Below, piece after piece: positions 45,023-54,944 of a DNA stretch of 59,899 bases. The DNA lies in assembly GCF_026460985.1 (NCBI RefSeq), contig NZ_JAPKNM010000112.1, positions 1 to 59,899 of the forward strand. The letters are read 5' to 3'. The position numbers and the translations under genes were made by a program. Position 1 is the first letter of the stretch; the number at the start of each line of letters is the position of its first letter. This DNA comes from Sphingomonas sp. Its GTDB lineage: Bacteria; Pseudomonadota; Alphaproteobacteria; Sphingomonadales; Sphingomonadaceae. The notes beneath the pieces are model-generated. The model was not told where the DNA came from, ran no database searches, and saw nothing but the letters and a program-made list of their open reading frames with translations.

Positions 45023-45051
45023 AACAGCCCCAGGCACCCGCCGGGGCTGTT
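45023..45051. terminator. Bidirectional hairpin between tRNA-Ala and hutU
   Basis: AACAGCCCC (45023-45031) with GGGGCTGTT (45043-45051), 11-nt loop, then TTCG on the plus strand. It could end the tRNA transcript and the convergent hut transcript. A separate CGCGCCTG/CAGGCGCG hairpin lies at 44985-45002. Confidence 0.6.
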
Positions 45052-45066
45052 TCGCGTTGCGCAGCC

Positions 45067-46737
45067 TCAGCCGAGGATGCCGGGCAGGTCGAGCCCTTGT
45101 TCGCGCGCGCAGTCGATCGCGATCTGGTAGCCCGCATCGGCGTGGCGCATCACGCCCGTGGCGGGGTCGTTCCACAGCACGCGTCCGATTCGCCGCGCCG
45201 CATCGGGGGTGCCGTCGCACACGATCACCATCCCCGAATGCTGCGAGAAGCCCATGCCGACACCGCCGCCATGGTGGAGCGACACCCAGGTCGCGCCGCT
45301 GGCGGTGTTGAGCAATGCGTTGAGCAGCGGCCAGTCGGAGACGGCGTCGGAGCCGTCCCGCATCTTCTCGGTCTCGCGATTGGGCGAGGCGACCGAGCCC
45401 GAATCGAGATGGTCGCGGCCGATCACGATCGGGGCCTTGAGCTCGCCGCTGGCGACCATCTCGTTGAAGGCGAGGCCGAGCCGGTGGCGGTCGCCGAGCC
45501 CCACCCAGCAGATCCGCGCGGGCAGGCCCTGGAAGTGGATCCGCTCGCGCGCCATGTCGAGCCAGTTGTGGAGGTGCGCGTCGTCGGGGAGCAGCGCCTT
45601 CACCTTGGCGTCGGTCTTCCAGATGTCCTCGGGGTCGCCCGACAGCGCCACCCAGCGGAACGGCCCGACGCCGCGGCAGAAGAGCGGGCGGATATAAGCG
45701 GGGACGAATCCGGGGAAGTCGAACGCGTCGGCCACGCCTTCCTCGAAGGCCATCTGGCGGATGTTGTTGCCGTAATCGACCGTGGGGATGCCCATAGCGT
45801 GGAAGTCGAGCATCGCGCGGACATGGACCGCCATCGAGGCGCGCGCCGCCTTGTCGAGCGTCTCGGGATCGTCGCTGCGGGCGCGCTCCCATTGGTCGAG
45901 CGACCAGCCCGCGGGCAGATAGCCGTTGCGCGGATCGTGCGCCGAGGTCTGGTCGGTCACCGCATCGGGGCGGATGCTGCGGCGGACCATCTCCGGGTAG
46001 ATCTCGGCGGCATTGCCGAGCAGGCCGACCGATACCGCGCGACCCTCGGCATGCGCTTGCTCGACGATGGCCAGCGCGCCCTCGATCGTCGCGGCCTGGC
46101 GATCGAGATAGCCGGTCCGCAGCCGCATCTCGATCCGCGAGGGCTGGCATTCGACCGCGATGCACGAGGCGCCCGCCATCGTCGCGGCGAGCGGCTGCGC
46201 GCCGCCCATGCCGCCCAGGCCTGCCGTCAGGATCCATCGGCCCTTCAGGCTACCGCCGAAATGCTGGCGGCCCATCTCGGCGAAGGTCTCGTAGGTGCCC
46301 TGAACGATGCCCTGGCTGCCGATATAGATCCAGCTGCCCGCGGTCATCTGGCCGTACATCATCAGGCCCTTGCGATCGAGCTCGTTGAAATGCTGCCAGT
46401 TCGCCCAATGCGGCACGAGGTTCGAGTTGGCGAGCAGCACGCGCGGCGCGTCTGCATGGGTGCGGAAGATGCCGACCGGCTTGCCCGACTGGATGAGCAA
46501 AGTCTGGTCGTCCTCCAGCCGGCGCAGGCTGGCGACGATCGCGTCGAAGCTCTCCCAGTCGCGCGCGGCGCGGCCGATCCCGCCATAGACGATCAGCTCC
46601 TCGGGCTTCTCGGCGACGTCGGGGTCGAGATTGTTCATCAGCATCCGCAAGGGCGCCTCGGCGAGCCAGCTCTTCGCACTGATCCCGGTCCCGCGCGGGG
46701 CGCGGATGTTGCGGCTGTTGTCGCGGCGCGTGGTCAT
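45067..46737 (-). other. hutU: HutU portion of the fused frame
   Basis: Covers the urocanate hydratase domain, 556 codons, full normal length. The ATG at 46737 could act as an internal start; the sequence before it (TGGAACTCCCGC) holds only a weak ribosome site. Confidence 0.8.
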
Positions 46738-47553
46738 GCGGGAGTTCCAGTCGAGGCAGGCGTTGAGGACATTGCGAAGCGCGGCGGCGAGCGGAGCGGC
46801 GCGCTCGGGATCGAAGGGCGCTGGCCAGTTGGTCTCGTCGGGCGCGGTCGGCTCGTCGAGGTAACCGCGGCAGGCGAGCTCCATCTGGATCGCGTGCACG
46901 CCCGTCGCCGGGCGGCCGTGATGGCGCGTGGTGTAGCCGCCGCGGAAGCGGCCGTTGACCACCAGCGAACGGCCGGTGGCGGCGCAGGCGCGCTCGACCG
47001 CGGCTTCGAGCGCGGGATCGCAGGTGGCGCCGTTGTTGGTGCCGATGTTGAACTGGGGCAGCTCGCCGTCGAACAGGCGGGGGACGTGGCTGCGGATCGA
47101 ATGGCAATCGTAGAGCACGACGCGGCCGTGCAGGTCGCGCAGCCGGGTGAGCTCGGCGGCGAGCGCGGCGTGATAGGGCACTAGCCAGCGGTCGCAGCGT
47201 TCGGCGATCTCGGCGGCGTCGGGCTCCTGGCCGGGCAAATAGAGCGGCTCGCCGTCGAAGGTGGTGGTGGGGCAGAGCTCGGTGGTCGTCTGGCCCGGGT
47301 AGAGCGAGGCGCCCGAGGGATCGCGGTTCACGTCGATCACGCTGCGCGAGAGGGTGGTGCGGACGATCGTGGCGTCGAGGTCCTCGGCGAAGGCGTAGAG
47401 CCGATCGATCCACCAGTCGGCATCTTTCCGCGCGCGCCACGGCGAGACGAAGCGCGGGGCGAGCTCGGCCGGGATGTGGGTGCCGGTATGCGGCATGCCG
47501 AGCACCAAAGGCGCATTGCCGCGGCGGACGATCAGCCAGTCGGGATCAGCCAT
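45067..47553 (-). CDS. hutGU: N-formylglutamate deformylase / urocanate hydratase in one frame
   Basis: An 828-residue uninterrupted frame. Residues 1-272 are HutG (N-formylglutamate to glutamate and formate): [39 protein letters not shown]. Residues 273-828 are HutU (urocanate to imidazolonepropionate, with tightly bound NAD): [46 protein letters not shown]. The junction [14 protein letters not shown] has no linker and no stop. An internal ATG at 46737 with a weak TGGA could still start HutU alone. The ATG overlaps hutH by 8 bp. Confidence 0.85.
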   Translation of the reverse strand: MADPDWLIVRRGNAPLVLGMPHTGTHIPAELAPRFVSPWRARKDADWWIDRLYAFAEDLDATIVRTTLSRSVIDVNRDPSGASLYPGQTTTELCPTTTFDGEPLYLPGQEPDAAEIAERCDRWLVPYHAALAAELTRLRDLHGRVVLYDCHSIRSHVPRLFDGELPQFNIGTNNGATCDPALEAAVERACAATGRSLVVNGRFRGGYTTRHHGRPATGVHAIQMELACRGYLDEPTAPDETNWPAPFDPERAAPLAAALRNVLNACLDWNSRMTTRRDNSRNIRAPRGTGISAKSWLAEAPLRMLMNNLDPDVAEKPEELIVYGGIGRAARDWESFDAIVASLRRLEDDQTLLIQSGKPVGIFRTHADAPRVLLANSNLVPHWANWQHFNELDRKGLMMYGQMTAGSWIYIGSQGIVQGTYETFAEMGRQHFGGSLKGRWILTAGLGGMGGAQPLAATMAGASCIAVECQPSRIEMRLRTGYLDRQAATIEGALAIVEQAHAEGRAVSVGLLGNAAEIYPEMVRRSIRPDAVTDQTSAHDPRNGYLPAGWSLDQWERARSDDPETLDKAARASMAVHVRAMLDFHAMGIPTVDYGNNIRQMAFEEGVADAFDFPGFVPAYIRPLFCRGVGPFRWVALSGDPEDIWKTDAKVKALLPDDAHLHNWLDMARERIHFQGLPARICWVGLGDRHRLGLAFNEMVASGELKAPIVIGRDHLDSGSVASPNRETEKMRDGSDAVSDWPLLNALLNTASGATWVSLHHGGGVGMGFSQHSGMVIVCDGTPDAARRIGRVLWNDPATGVMRHADAGYQIAIDCAREQGLDLPGILG
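46738..47553 (-). other. hutG: HutG portion of the fused frame
   Basis: Covers the N-formylglutamate amidohydrolase domain, 272 codons, close to the normal length of free HutG. Usually an independent gene ending in its own stop codon near this point; here the next codon is the ATG of the urocanate hydratase part. Confidence 0.8.
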
Positions 47554-49087
47554 GGATCACCGAGGGGACGGGGATGGCATGCGCTTCGGCGATGTCGCGC
47601 AGCCTGCCCGAACGCACGATCGCGTCTGCGGCGGCGATATCGGGGTGGAAATAGCGGTCGTCCTCCAGATGCGCGACCGCGGCGCGCACCTCGTCGTGCA
47701 CGGCGTGGATCGCGTCGCTGCTCCGGAGCGGTGCGTGGAAGTCATAGCCCTGCGCGGCGGCGAGCAACTCGATCGCGATCACATGGCCCGTATTGTCGGC
47801 CATCGCCATCAGCCGCCGTGCGCCATGCGCCGCCATCGAGACATGGTCCTCCTGATTGGCCGAGGTCGGGATCGAATCGACGCTGGCGGGATAGGCCCGC
47901 TGCTTGTTCTCGGAGACGAGCGCGGCCGCGGTGACCTGCGGGATCATGAAGCCCGAATTGAGCCCCGGGCGCGGGGTGAGGAAGGCGGGGAGGCCGGAGA
48001 GCGCGGGATCGACCAGCATCGCCAGCCGGCGCTCGGAGAGCGATCCGATCTCGCACAGCGCCATCGCGATCATGTCCGCGGCGAAGGCGACGGGCTCGGC
48101 GTGGAAATTGCCGCCCGACAGCACTTCGTCGGTGTCGGCGAAGACGAGCGGATTGTCCGAGACGCTGTTCGCCTCGATGCCCAGCGTCGCCGCGGCCTGG
48201 CGGAGCAGGTCGAGCGCGGCGCCCATCACCTGGGGCTGGCAGCGCAGGCAATAGGGGTCCTGGACGCGCTTGTCGTCCTCGCGGTGCGAGGCGCGCAGCG
48301 GCGATCCGTCCATCATCGCGCGCAGCATCGCCGCGACCTGGCATTGCCCGCGATGCCCGCGCAGATCGTGGATGCGCGGATCGAACGGCGTGTCCGATCC
48401 CTTGGCCGCCTCGGTCGAGAGCGATCCCGCGACGAGTGCGGCGGCGAACAATGCCTCGGCTTCGAACAGCCCTGCCAGCGCATAGCTGCACGAGAATTGC
48501 GTGCCGTTAAGCAGCGCCAGCCCTTCCTTGGGGCCGAGCGTGAGCGGGGCGAGCCCGGCCGCGCGCAATGCCGCATCGGCGGGCAGGCGGCCCGCGGGCG
48601 TGTCGATCTCGCCGACCCCGATCATCGCCGCGCTCATATGCGCGAGCGGGGCGAGGTCGCCCGAGGCGCCGACCGAGCCCTGTGCCGGCACCACCGGCAG
48701 CAGGTCGCGCGCCAGCATCGCCTCCAATAGGTCGAGCGTCTCGGGCCGCACCCCCGACGCGCCGCGCCCCAGGCTGGCGAGCTTGAGCGCCATCATCAGC
48801 CGCAGCACCGGGCGCGGCATCGCCTCGCCGACGCCGGCGGCGTGCGAGATGACGAGGTTGCGCTGGAGCGTGTCGAGATCGGCGGGCGCGATGCGGATGC
48901 TGGCCAGCAGCCCGAAGCCGGTATTGACCCCGTACACCGCCTGATCGCGCGCGGCGATCCGCGCGATCGTGTCGGCGCCGCGCTGCACCGCCGCCCGGCA
49001 GGACGGGTCGAGCCGCGCCTCGGCGCCGCGATAGATGGCGCGCCACTGCTCGAGCGGCACCGCGCCGGGTTCGAGCGTCACGATCAT
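47546..49087 (-). CDS. hutH: Histidine ammonia-lyase
   Basis: A 513-residue enzyme that removes ammonia from histidine to give urocanate, the first step of the pathway. The ASG triad at 141-143 ([14 protein letters not shown]) forms the MIO cofactor, VYGVNTGFG is near the start, and [14 protein letters not shown] and [10 protein letters not shown] are active-site segments. I start at MIVTLEPG (49087), which overlaps the hutI stop; the longer frame runs through hutI. Confidence 0.96.
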   Translation of the reverse strand: MIVTLEPGAVPLEQWRAIYRGAEARLDPSCRAAVQRGADTIARIAARDQAVYGVNTGFGLLASIRIAPADLDTLQRNLVISHAAGVGEAMPRPVLRLMMALKLASLGRGASGVRPETLDLLEAMLARDLLPVVPAQGSVGASGDLAPLAHMSAAMIGVGEIDTPAGRLPADAALRAAGLAPLTLGPKEGLALLNGTQFSCSYALAGLFEAEALFAAALVAGSLSTEAAKGSDTPFDPRIHDLRGHRGQCQVAAMLRAMMDGSPLRASHREDDKRVQDPYCLRCQPQVMGAALDLLRQAAATLGIEANSVSDNPLVFADTDEVLSGGNFHAEPVAFAADMIAMALCEIGSLSERRLAMLVDPALSGLPAFLTPRPGLNSGFMIPQVTAAALVSENKQRAYPASVDSIPTSANQEDHVSMAAHGARRLMAMADNTGHVIAIELLAAAQGYDFHAPLRSSDAIHAVHDEVRAAVAHLEDDRYFHPDIAAADAIVRSGRLRDIAEAHAIPVPSVIHG

Positions 49088-50286
49088 TCCTGTCCTCCCC
49101 AGATGCGCGCATGGAGCGGATTGAAGCCCATGCGATAGACCAGCTCCGCCGGCTCGCCGACGTCCCAGATGGCAAGGTCGCAGCGTTTGCCCGCCTCCAG
49201 CGTGCCGACCGAATCGAGCCGGCCCAGCGCCCGCGCCGCCTCGCGCGTCATGCCCGCGATGCATTCCTCGACCGTCAGTCGGAACAGGGTCGCCGCCATG
49301 TTCATCGCGAGCAGCGGCGAGCTTAGGGGCGAGGTGCCGGGATTGCAGTCGGTCGCCACGGCGATCGGCACGCCGGCGCGGCGGAGCGCCTCCACCGGCG
49401 GCTTCCGCTCCTCGCGGGTGAAGTAGAAGGCGCCCGGCAGCAGCACCGCGACCGTTCCCGCGCGCGCCATCGCCGCGACTCCGGCTTCGTCGAGATGCTC
49501 GAGATGGTCCGCCGAGAGCGCGCCGAATTCGGCCGCGAGCGCCGCGCCGTGCAGGTTGGAGAGCTGCTCGGCGTGGAGCTTGACCGGCAGGCCCTGGGCG
49601 CGGGCAGCCTCGAACACCCGGCGCACCTGGTCGGGGCTGAACCCGATCCCCTCGCAAAAGGCGTCGACCGCGTCGGCGAGCCCGGCGACGGCGGGGATCA
49701 TGTCGTTGCAGACCGCATCGACATAGCCCTCGGCATCGCCCGCGAACTCGCCGGGCACGGCATGCGCGCCGAGAAAGGTCGTCGCGACGCTGACCGTGCG
49801 CGCCTCGCCCAGCCCGCGCGCGGCGCGCAGCATCTTGATCTCGTCCGCTTCCGACAGGCCGTAGCCCGACTTGATCTCGATCGTGGTCAGGCCCTCGGCC
49901 AGCATCGCGTCGAGCCGGGGCAGCGCGGAGGCGATCAGTTCCGCCTCGCTCGCGGCGCGCGTGGCGGCCATGGTCGAGACGATCCCGCCCCCGGCCCGCG
50001 CGATCTCCTCATAGCTCGCGCCTTCGAGCCGCAGCTCGAACTCGCGCGCGCGATTGCCGGCATGGACCAGGTGGGTGTGGCAATCGATCAGCCCGGGGGT
50101 GATCCAGCGCCCTTCGCAATTGTGCGCGATGCCGGCTTCGAACGCGGGCGCTTCCTTCCGTGGCCCGGCATAGGCGATGCGTTCGCCGACGGTCGCGACC
50201 ACGCCGTCTTCCACCACGCCGAGCCCGGGCAGATCGGCGCGCAACGTGGCCAGCCTGGCATTGCTCCATAGCTGCTCGACGCGCAC
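49084..50286 (-). CDS. hutI: Imidazolonepropionase
   Basis: A 400-residue amidohydrolase opening imidazolonepropionate to formiminoglutamate. The metal motif is [44 protein letters not shown] and [11 protein letters not shown] are family blocks. The start is a GTG at 50286 with GGAGGAGG upstream. It is the first gene of the minus-strand hut operon; its stop overlaps the hutH ATG. The shared 91-bp region toward hutF holds a HutC-type operator. Confidence 0.95.
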   Translation of the reverse strand: MRVEQLWSNARLATLRADLPGLGVVEDGVVATVGERIAYAGPRKEAPAFEAGIAHNCEGRWITPGLIDCHTHLVHAGNRAREFELRLEGASYEEIARAGGGIVSTMAATRAASEAELIASALPRLDAMLAEGLTTIEIKSGYGLSEADEIKMLRAARGLGEARTVSVATTFLGAHAVPGEFAGDAEGYVDAVCNDMIPAVAGLADAVDAFCEGIGFSPDQVRRVFEAARAQGLPVKLHAEQLSNLHGAALAAEFGALSADHLEHLDEAGVAAMARAGTVAVLLPGAFYFTREERKPPVEALRRAGVPIAVATDCNPGTSPLSSPLLAMNMAATLFRLTVEECIAGMTREAARALGRLDSVGTLEAGKRCDLAIWDVGEPAELVYRMGFNPLHARIWGGQE

Positions 50287-50338
50287 GCGCTCATCCTCCT
50301 CCAGGCGACTCCAACGAGTCTCTAGGATGTCGGATTAA

Positions 50339-50350
50339 ATGTCTATACAT
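50339..50350. promoter_or_regulatory. HutC-type operator between hutI and hutF
   Basis: ATGTCTATACAT, agreeing with the TGTATAGACA / TGTCTATACA core I recall for HutC repressors. It is near-palindromic and centred in the divergent hutI-hutF promoter region, so one repressor site may control both arms. Urocanate is the usual inducer. Confidence 0.72.
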
Positions 50351-50377
50351 TTGTCGGCGAACGGCGCGGAGAAGGTG

Positions 50378-51748
50378 ATGCAAGGCTGGTGGTTCGAGAC
50401 GGCGCTGCTGGCGGAAGGCTGGGCCGATCGCGTGCGGATGACCGCCGAACAGGGGCGGATCGTCAGCATCGCCGCCGATGCCGAGCCCGAAGCCGGCGAC
50501 GAACGCCACGGCGTCGCGCTGCCCGGCATCGCCAACCTCCACAGCCACGCCTTCCAGCGCGGCATGGCCGGCATGGCCGAGCGGCGCGGGCCCGACGGCG
50601 ACAGCTTCTGGACCTGGCGCGACCTGATGTACCGCTTCGCCAACCGCATCGGGCCCGACGAACTCGAGGCGATCGCGGCGCTCGCCTTTGTCGAGATGCT
50701 CGAGGCGGGCTTCGTCGCGGTGGGCGAGTTCCATTATGTCCACCACGACCGCGACGGTACGCCCTTCGCCGATCCCGCCGAGATGGGCGCGCGCCTCGCC
50801 GCCGCCGCGGCGGAGACGGGGATCGGGCTCACTTTGCTGCCGGTGCTCTACATGGCCTCGAGCTTCGGCGGCGCGACACCGCGCCCCGAGCAGCGCCGCT
50901 TCGTCCACGACATCGAGGGGTACGCGCGCCTGATCGAAGCCTCGCGCCGAGCGTTGGCCGGCAGCGACGCGCGCGTGGGGGTGGCGCCGCACAGCCTCCG
51001 CGCCGTCACCCCCGAAGGCCTCGCCGCCGCGGTGGAGATCGCGGGCGACGCGCCGATCCATATCCATATCGCCGAGCAGACCGGCGAGGTCGACGATTGC
51101 CTCCGCCATACCGGCCGGCGCCCGGTCGAATGGCTGCTCGCCAATGCCCCGGTCGACCCCCGCTGGTGCCTGGTCCACGCGACCCATGTCACCCCGGCCG
51201 AGCTCGACGCCATCGCCCGCAGCGGCGCGGTCACCGGGCTCTGCCCGGTCACCGAGGCCAATCTGGGCGACGGCATCTTTCCCGCTGCCGATCTGCTCGC
51301 CGCGGGCGGGACGTTCGGCGTCGGATCGGACTCGAACATATTGATCGACCTCGCGCAGGAGCTGCGCAGCCTCGAATATTCGCAGCGGCTGGCGCGGCGC
51401 GAGCGCAACCTGCTGTCGAGCAACGCCTGCCCCTCCACCGGGCGCACCTTGTTCGACGCCGCGGGCAAGGGCGGCGCGCAGGCACTGGGATTGGGCGTGC
51501 ACGGCCTGGCCCCGGGCGCGCGCGCCGACTTCCTCACGCTCGACCGCGCGCATCCCACGCTCGCCGGCCGCGCCGGGGACGCCTTGCTCGACGCCTTCGT
51601 CTTCGCCGACAGCCGGGGCATGATCGACGGCGTCTGGCGCGGCGGGCGGCAATGCGTGCGCGCCGGCCGCCATGTCGCGCGCGACACGGTCGTGCGGCGC
51701 TATTCCGCCGCGCTCGCCGGGCTCGGCATCGGGGCCATAAGCGGATGA
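50378..51748 (+). CDS. hutF: Formimidoylglutamate deiminase
   Basis: A 456-residue amidohydrolase that deiminates formiminoglutamate to N-formylglutamate, feeding HutG. ANLHSHAFQRGMAG holds the metal histidines, WTWRDLMYRFANRI is typical, and HIHIAEQTGEVDDCL contains the later metal/catalytic residues; VGSDSNILIDLAQELR follows. I start at the ATG 50378 with GGAGAAGG upstream. The earlier in-frame ATG at 50339 is inside the HutC operator and is rejected. The stop overlaps hutC. Confidence 0.94.
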   Translation: MQGWWFETALLAEGWADRVRMTAEQGRIVSIAADAEPEAGDERHGVALPGIANLHSHAFQRGMAGMAERRGPDGDSFWTWRDLMYRFANRIGPDELEAIAALAFVEMLEAGFVAVGEFHYVHHDRDGTPFADPAEMGARLAAAAAETGIGLTLLPVLYMASSFGGATPRPEQRRFVHDIEGYARLIEASRRALAGSDARVGVAPHSLRAVTPEGLAAAVEIAGDAPIHIHIAEQTGEVDDCLRHTGRRPVEWLLANAPVDPRWCLVHATHVTPAELDAIARSGAVTGLCPVTEANLGDGIFPAADLLAAGGTFGVGSDSNILIDLAQELRSLEYSQRLARRERNLLSSNACPSTGRTLFDAAGKGGAQALGLGVHGLAPGARADFLTLDRAHPTLAGRAGDALLDAFVFADSRGMIDGVWRGGRQCVRAGRHVARDTVVRRYSAALAGLGIGAISG

Positions 51749-52461
51749 GCGCGCGCCCGCTCTACCAGCTGATCCGCAACGCCATAGAGAGCCGGATCAT
51801 GTCGGGCGAGCTGCGCCCGGGCGACCGCATCCCCCCCGAGCACGAATTGATGGCGCTCCACGGCTGCTCGCGGATGACCGTGAACAAGGCGCTGTCGGCG
51901 CTCGCCCAGGCCGGGCTGATCTCGCGCCAGCGCCGCCGTGGCTCGTTCGTCACCCGCCCGCGCATCCACATGGCGGCGCTCCAGATCCCCGACATCCGCG
52001 AGGAGATCGAGAAGCGCGGCCACACCTACGCCCTGCGGCTGGTGGCGCGCGACACGCTCGGCGCGGACAGCGAGAGCGGCGCGATGCTGCGCCTGCCGCC
52101 GCGCGGCAAGCTCCTGTCGCTGCGCTGCGTGCATTTGGCCGATGCGCGGCCCTATGCGGTCGAGGAGCGGCTGATCAACCTCGCCGCCGTGCCCGGCGCC
52201 CGCGACGCCGACTTCGCCGCGACTCCCCCCGGCAGCTGGCTGCTCGCCCACGTCCCCTGGACCGAGGCCGAGCACCGCATCACCGCCGCCGCGGCCGGCG
52301 ATGCGGCGCTCTTGCTCGAGGTCTTCGCGGACAAGCCGTGCCTGGTGCTCGAACGCTGGACGTGGCGCGAGAAGGAATCGATCACCTATGTGCGCACCGT
52401 CTTCCACGGCGACAATTTCGACCTGACCGCGCACTTCACCTCGCAGGCCGCATCGGATTAG
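51745..52461 (+). CDS. hutC: Histidine utilisation repressor, GntR/HutC family
   Basis: A 238-residue regulator with an N-terminal GntR winged helix (YQLIRNAIESRIMSGELRPGDRIPPEHELM...CSRMTVNKALSALAQAGLISR) and a C-terminal UTRA effector domain that in HutC proteins binds urocanate. The ATG overlaps hutF (ATGA). The operator at 50339-50350 is its likely target. Confidence 0.93.
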   Translation: MSARPLYQLIRNAIESRIMSGELRPGDRIPPEHELMALHGCSRMTVNKALSALAQAGLISRQRRRGSFVTRPRIHMAALQIPDIREEIEKRGHTYALRLVARDTLGADSESGAMLRLPPRGKLLSLRCVHLADARPYAVEERLINLAAVPGARDADFAATPPGSWLLAHVPWTEAEHRITAAAAGDAALLLEVFADKPCLVLERWTWREKESITYVRTVFHGDNFDLTAHFTSQAASD

Positions 52462-52476
52462 GTCCCTACGCAACTG

Positions 52477-52647
52477 CCGTCATCCCGGAAGCCAATTTTC
52501 TCCAAATCTGTGATTTGGTGAGAAAATTGAGCTGTCCGGGATCCACCGTGAGGCAGATGCTGGTGGAGAGGTGGATCCCGGACAGTAAGGCTTTCCAACG
52601 GAAAACCTTGGCGGTTTTCCGGGAAAGCCTAACTTCCGGGATGACGG
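52477..52647. repeat. Cloverleaf-like composite palindrome, copy 2
   Basis: Same plan as 35941-36110. The 15-bp terminal stem is 52477-52491 with 52633-52647; inside are three hairpin arms with the same stems. Relative to copy 1, changes lie in the arm A loop and bulge, the arm B loop (plus loss of its last closing pair) and the arm C loop. It lies between convergent hutC and the kinase gene. Flanking TTAGG and CCCTAA suggest a slightly larger element. Confidence 0.9.
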
Positions 52648-52680
52648 ATCTGGCCTATCGAATACTGACCCTAAGACGCG

Positions 52681-53493
52681 TCAGGCCCCCCGCGGCCGCC
52701 TGCGCGCGTCGAGGGGAATCACCAGGTCGGCGATGCCGGCCGCATCGCGGAGCATCTGCTCGGTGATGCGCTGGAAATGGGCGACGAAGCGGCGCACTTC
52801 GGCGTCCGTCATCAGCTTCCCGGCCGTCCGCCCCTCGGCGATGCATTGCGCCCGCAGCGCCTGCTCCTGCTCGATCCGCCAGCCGGCGACCGTGTCGAAA
52901 TCGGGCGCGGCGAGCAGCACGCGCAGGTCGATGCGCTCGAACAGCGGGCGATAGGGCCCGGCCAGTTGATCGTTGACGTAGAGCCGCCAGCTGCCGTCGG
53001 GGTCGGAGTCGCGCTCCAGCGCATTGACCGGCGCGGCCAGGGTCTCGCTCGCCTGCGGACGCGCGCCGAGGCACCATCCTTCGAGGATCAGCACGTCCGC
53101 CGGTCCCTCGAACATATCCCACGAGCCCCGCGGCGCCGGCTCGTCGCGCGCCTTGTCGAAGCGCGGCAGCGCGACCGGCCCGGCCTCGCCGAGCGCCGTG
53201 ACGATCGCCAGCCCCAGCCCGACATCGTGCGTGCCCGGCACGCCGCGCGTGCGCAGCAGTGGATGCACCGCTTGGGCAAGCGCCGTGCGGCGGACGCCGT
53301 CGAGATAGAGGTCATCGAGCGAGAGCAAAGCGCAGGTGAGCCCGCGCTCACACAGCCTCCCCGCGAGCCGCGCCGCGACGGTGGACTTGCCGCTGCCCTG
53401 CGCGCCCGCGATGCCGAGCACGAACGGCTTGCGCGCGCCGTGCCCCAGCCGCACCGCCAGCGCCGCCTCGATGCGGTCCGTTATCTCATCCAT
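52681..53493 (-). CDS. P-loop kinase, D-glycerate 3-kinase-like
   Basis: A 270-residue kinase. Walker A is GIAGAQGSGKSTVAARLA (about 25-40), followed by ALLSLDDLYLDGV and LPRFDKARDEPAP, and DVLILEGWCLGARP as the Walker B region. This order matches the GLYK/YggC glycerate kinase group, related to phosphoribulokinase. I start at MDEITDRIEA (53493); no good ribosome site is visible. Divergent from a LacI regulator which may control it; the physiological substrate is inferred only. Confidence 0.75.
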   Translation of the reverse strand: MDEITDRIEAALAVRLGHGARKPFVLGIAGAQGSGKSTVAARLAGRLCERGLTCALLSLDDLYLDGVRRTALAQAVHPLLRTRGVPGTHDVGLGLAIVTALGEAGPVALPRFDKARDEPAPRGSWDMFEGPADVLILEGWCLGARPQASETLAAPVNALERDSDPDGSWRLYVNDQLAGPYRPLFERIDLRVLLAAPDFDTVAGWRIEQEQALRAQCIAEGRTAGKLMTDAEVRRFVAHFQRITEQMLRDAAGIADLVIPLDARRRPRGA

Positions 53494-53549
53494 TGCGGAG
53501 GGAGATGGCCTCTGACGGCACGCGCCTGTGCATATATCGGCCTTTTGCT

Positions 53550-53562
53550 TGCACCTCGTGCA
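53550..53562. promoter_or_regulatory. Small palindrome between kinase and LacI genes
   Basis: TGCAC-CTC-GTGCA in the divergent promoter region, surrounded by AT-rich sequence with two more GTGCA-like blocks (CTGTGCATATAT, ATCTGTGC). A candidate regulator site, unproven. Confidence 0.4.
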
Positions 53563-53646
53563 CATATCTGTGCTTGCGTGGTGGCAGCGCTGTCAAATAT
53601 GCCCGCAAAGGGCCGTCGCCATTCGCTTGCCGGCCGGGGGTGTGCA

Positions 53647-54651
53647 ATGTCCAGCCGTCCGACGATCAAGGAAGTCTCGAAGATCGCAGGCGTGTCGTTC
53701 AAGACCGTCTCGCGGGTCCTCAACAACGAGAAGCATGTCAGCGAGGAAACGCGCCGGCGCGTCGAGGAAGTCGTCGCGCGATTGAACTTCCGCCCGAGCC
53801 ACGCCGCGCGCACGCTCGCCGGGCGCCGCTCGTTCCAGGTGGCCCTGCTCTACGACAATCCCAGCCCCTATTATGTCTATCACGTCCAGATCGGCGCGCA
53901 GCAGCGCTGCAGCGAGCTCGGCTATCGGCTGCTGCTCCAGCCGGTCGACAGCCAGTCGCCCGATCTCGTCTCGAACGTGATGGCGCTGATCGACGAGGCG
54001 CATCTCGACGGGGTGATCCTGTCGCCGCCGGTCACCGAGATGCCGGCGCTGCTCGACGAGCTCGACCGCCGCGGCTTGCCCTATGTCCGCATCGCCCCGG
54101 GCGCGCGCAAGGACAGCGGCATGGCCGCGACGATCGACGACGTCGCCGCGGCGCGTGAAGTCACCGAGCATCTGATCGGCCTCGGCCATCGCTCGATCGG
54201 GTTTATCCGCGGGCTCGAAAGCCACGTCTCCACCTGGGAGCGCCTCCAGGGCTATCGCGAGGCGCTCGAGGCGCACGGCATCGCCTTCGACGAGGATCTC
54301 GTCGTGGCGGGCGAGAACAGCTTCACCTCAGGCGGCGAGGCGGCGCGGAAGCTGCTCGAGCGCAGCCCGCGCCCGACCGCGATCTTCGCCGGCAACGACG
54401 ACATGGCCGCGGGCGTGCTCGCCGCGGCGCACGAGGCCGATATCGACGTGCCCGGGCAGCTCTCGATCGTCGGCTTCGACGATTCGGACCTCGCCAAGGC
54501 GGTCTGGCCGCCGCTCACGACGATGCGCCAGCCGGTGCGCGAGCTGGCTTATGCCGCGGCGAACCTGATGCTGTCGCCCGACGCCGATCCCCAGGTCACG
54601 CTCGAGCACAAGCTCATGGTGCGATCGACCACCGGCCCGGCGCCACGTTAA
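53647..54651 (+). CDS. LacI-family transcriptional regulator
   Basis: A 334-residue regulator. The N-terminal helix-turn-helix is PTIKEVSKIAGVSFKTVSRVLNNEKHVS with hinge helix RPSHAARTLAG; the sugar-binding-like core runs from about 62 with SIGFIRGLES and STWERLQGYREAL. The effector is unknown. The ATG at 53647 is the family start; the longer frame continues through the opposite gene. Confidence 0.9.
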   Translation: MSSRPTIKEVSKIAGVSFKTVSRVLNNEKHVSEETRRRVEEVVARLNFRPSHAARTLAGRRSFQVALLYDNPSPYYVYHVQIGAQQRCSELGYRLLLQPVDSQSPDLVSNVMALIDEAHLDGVILSPPVTEMPALLDELDRRGLPYVRIAPGARKDSGMAATIDDVAAAREVTEHLIGLGHRSIGFIRGLESHVSTWERLQGYREALEAHGIAFDEDLVVAGENSFTSGGEAARKLLERSPRPTAIFAGNDDMAAGVLAAAHEADIDVPGQLSIVGFDDSDLAKAVWPPLTTMRQPVRELAYAAANLMLSPDADPQVTLEHKLMVRSTTGPAPR

Positions 54652-54669
54652 CCATCTGGGGAGAGGGCA

Positions 54670-54693
54670 GCCGCGGGAGAGCCGTCCCGCGGC
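54670..54693. terminator. Hairpin after LacI gene
   Basis: GCCGCGGGA (54670-54678) and TCCCGCGGC (54685-54693), 6-nt loop, 19 bp past the LacI stop. No T-tract follows. Confidence 0.55.
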
Positions 54694-54755
54694 AAGACAG
54701 GCATTAACCCTCTTATTGACTCGCCATAAAAGTAAACAAGTCGTTAACTCGCGCG

Positions 54756-54923
54756 ATGCAGAGCCATCTCGTCGCCGAGGGTCATTCCCGCCGCCACCCG
54801 TTCCGCAGCCGGATGCGCCGCGTCGCGGCGATCGAGCGCAAGCTCAGCGACGACAGCGACATCAAGCTCTTCGCCCTGAGCTTCACCGCCTTCTTCGTCT
54901 GCTTCTACACGTTCATCGCGTAG
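54756..54923 (+). CDS. 55-residue membrane peptide
   Basis: A short frame beginning MQSHLVAEGHSRRH with a basic N-terminal half (RRHPFRSRMRRVAAIERKL) and one C-terminal hydrophobic helix (IKLFALSFTAFFVCFYTFIA) that ends at the stop. This tail-anchored-like layout and an AT-richer upstream region (54710-54755) suggest a real gene. No family recognised. It ends 21 bp before an AATCC-type repeat. Confidence 0.6.
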   Translation: MQSHLVAEGHSRRHPFRSRMRRVAAIERKLSDDSDIKLFALSFTAFFVCFYTFIA

Positions 54924-54944
54924 GAAGAGTTCCCGGCAATTCTC

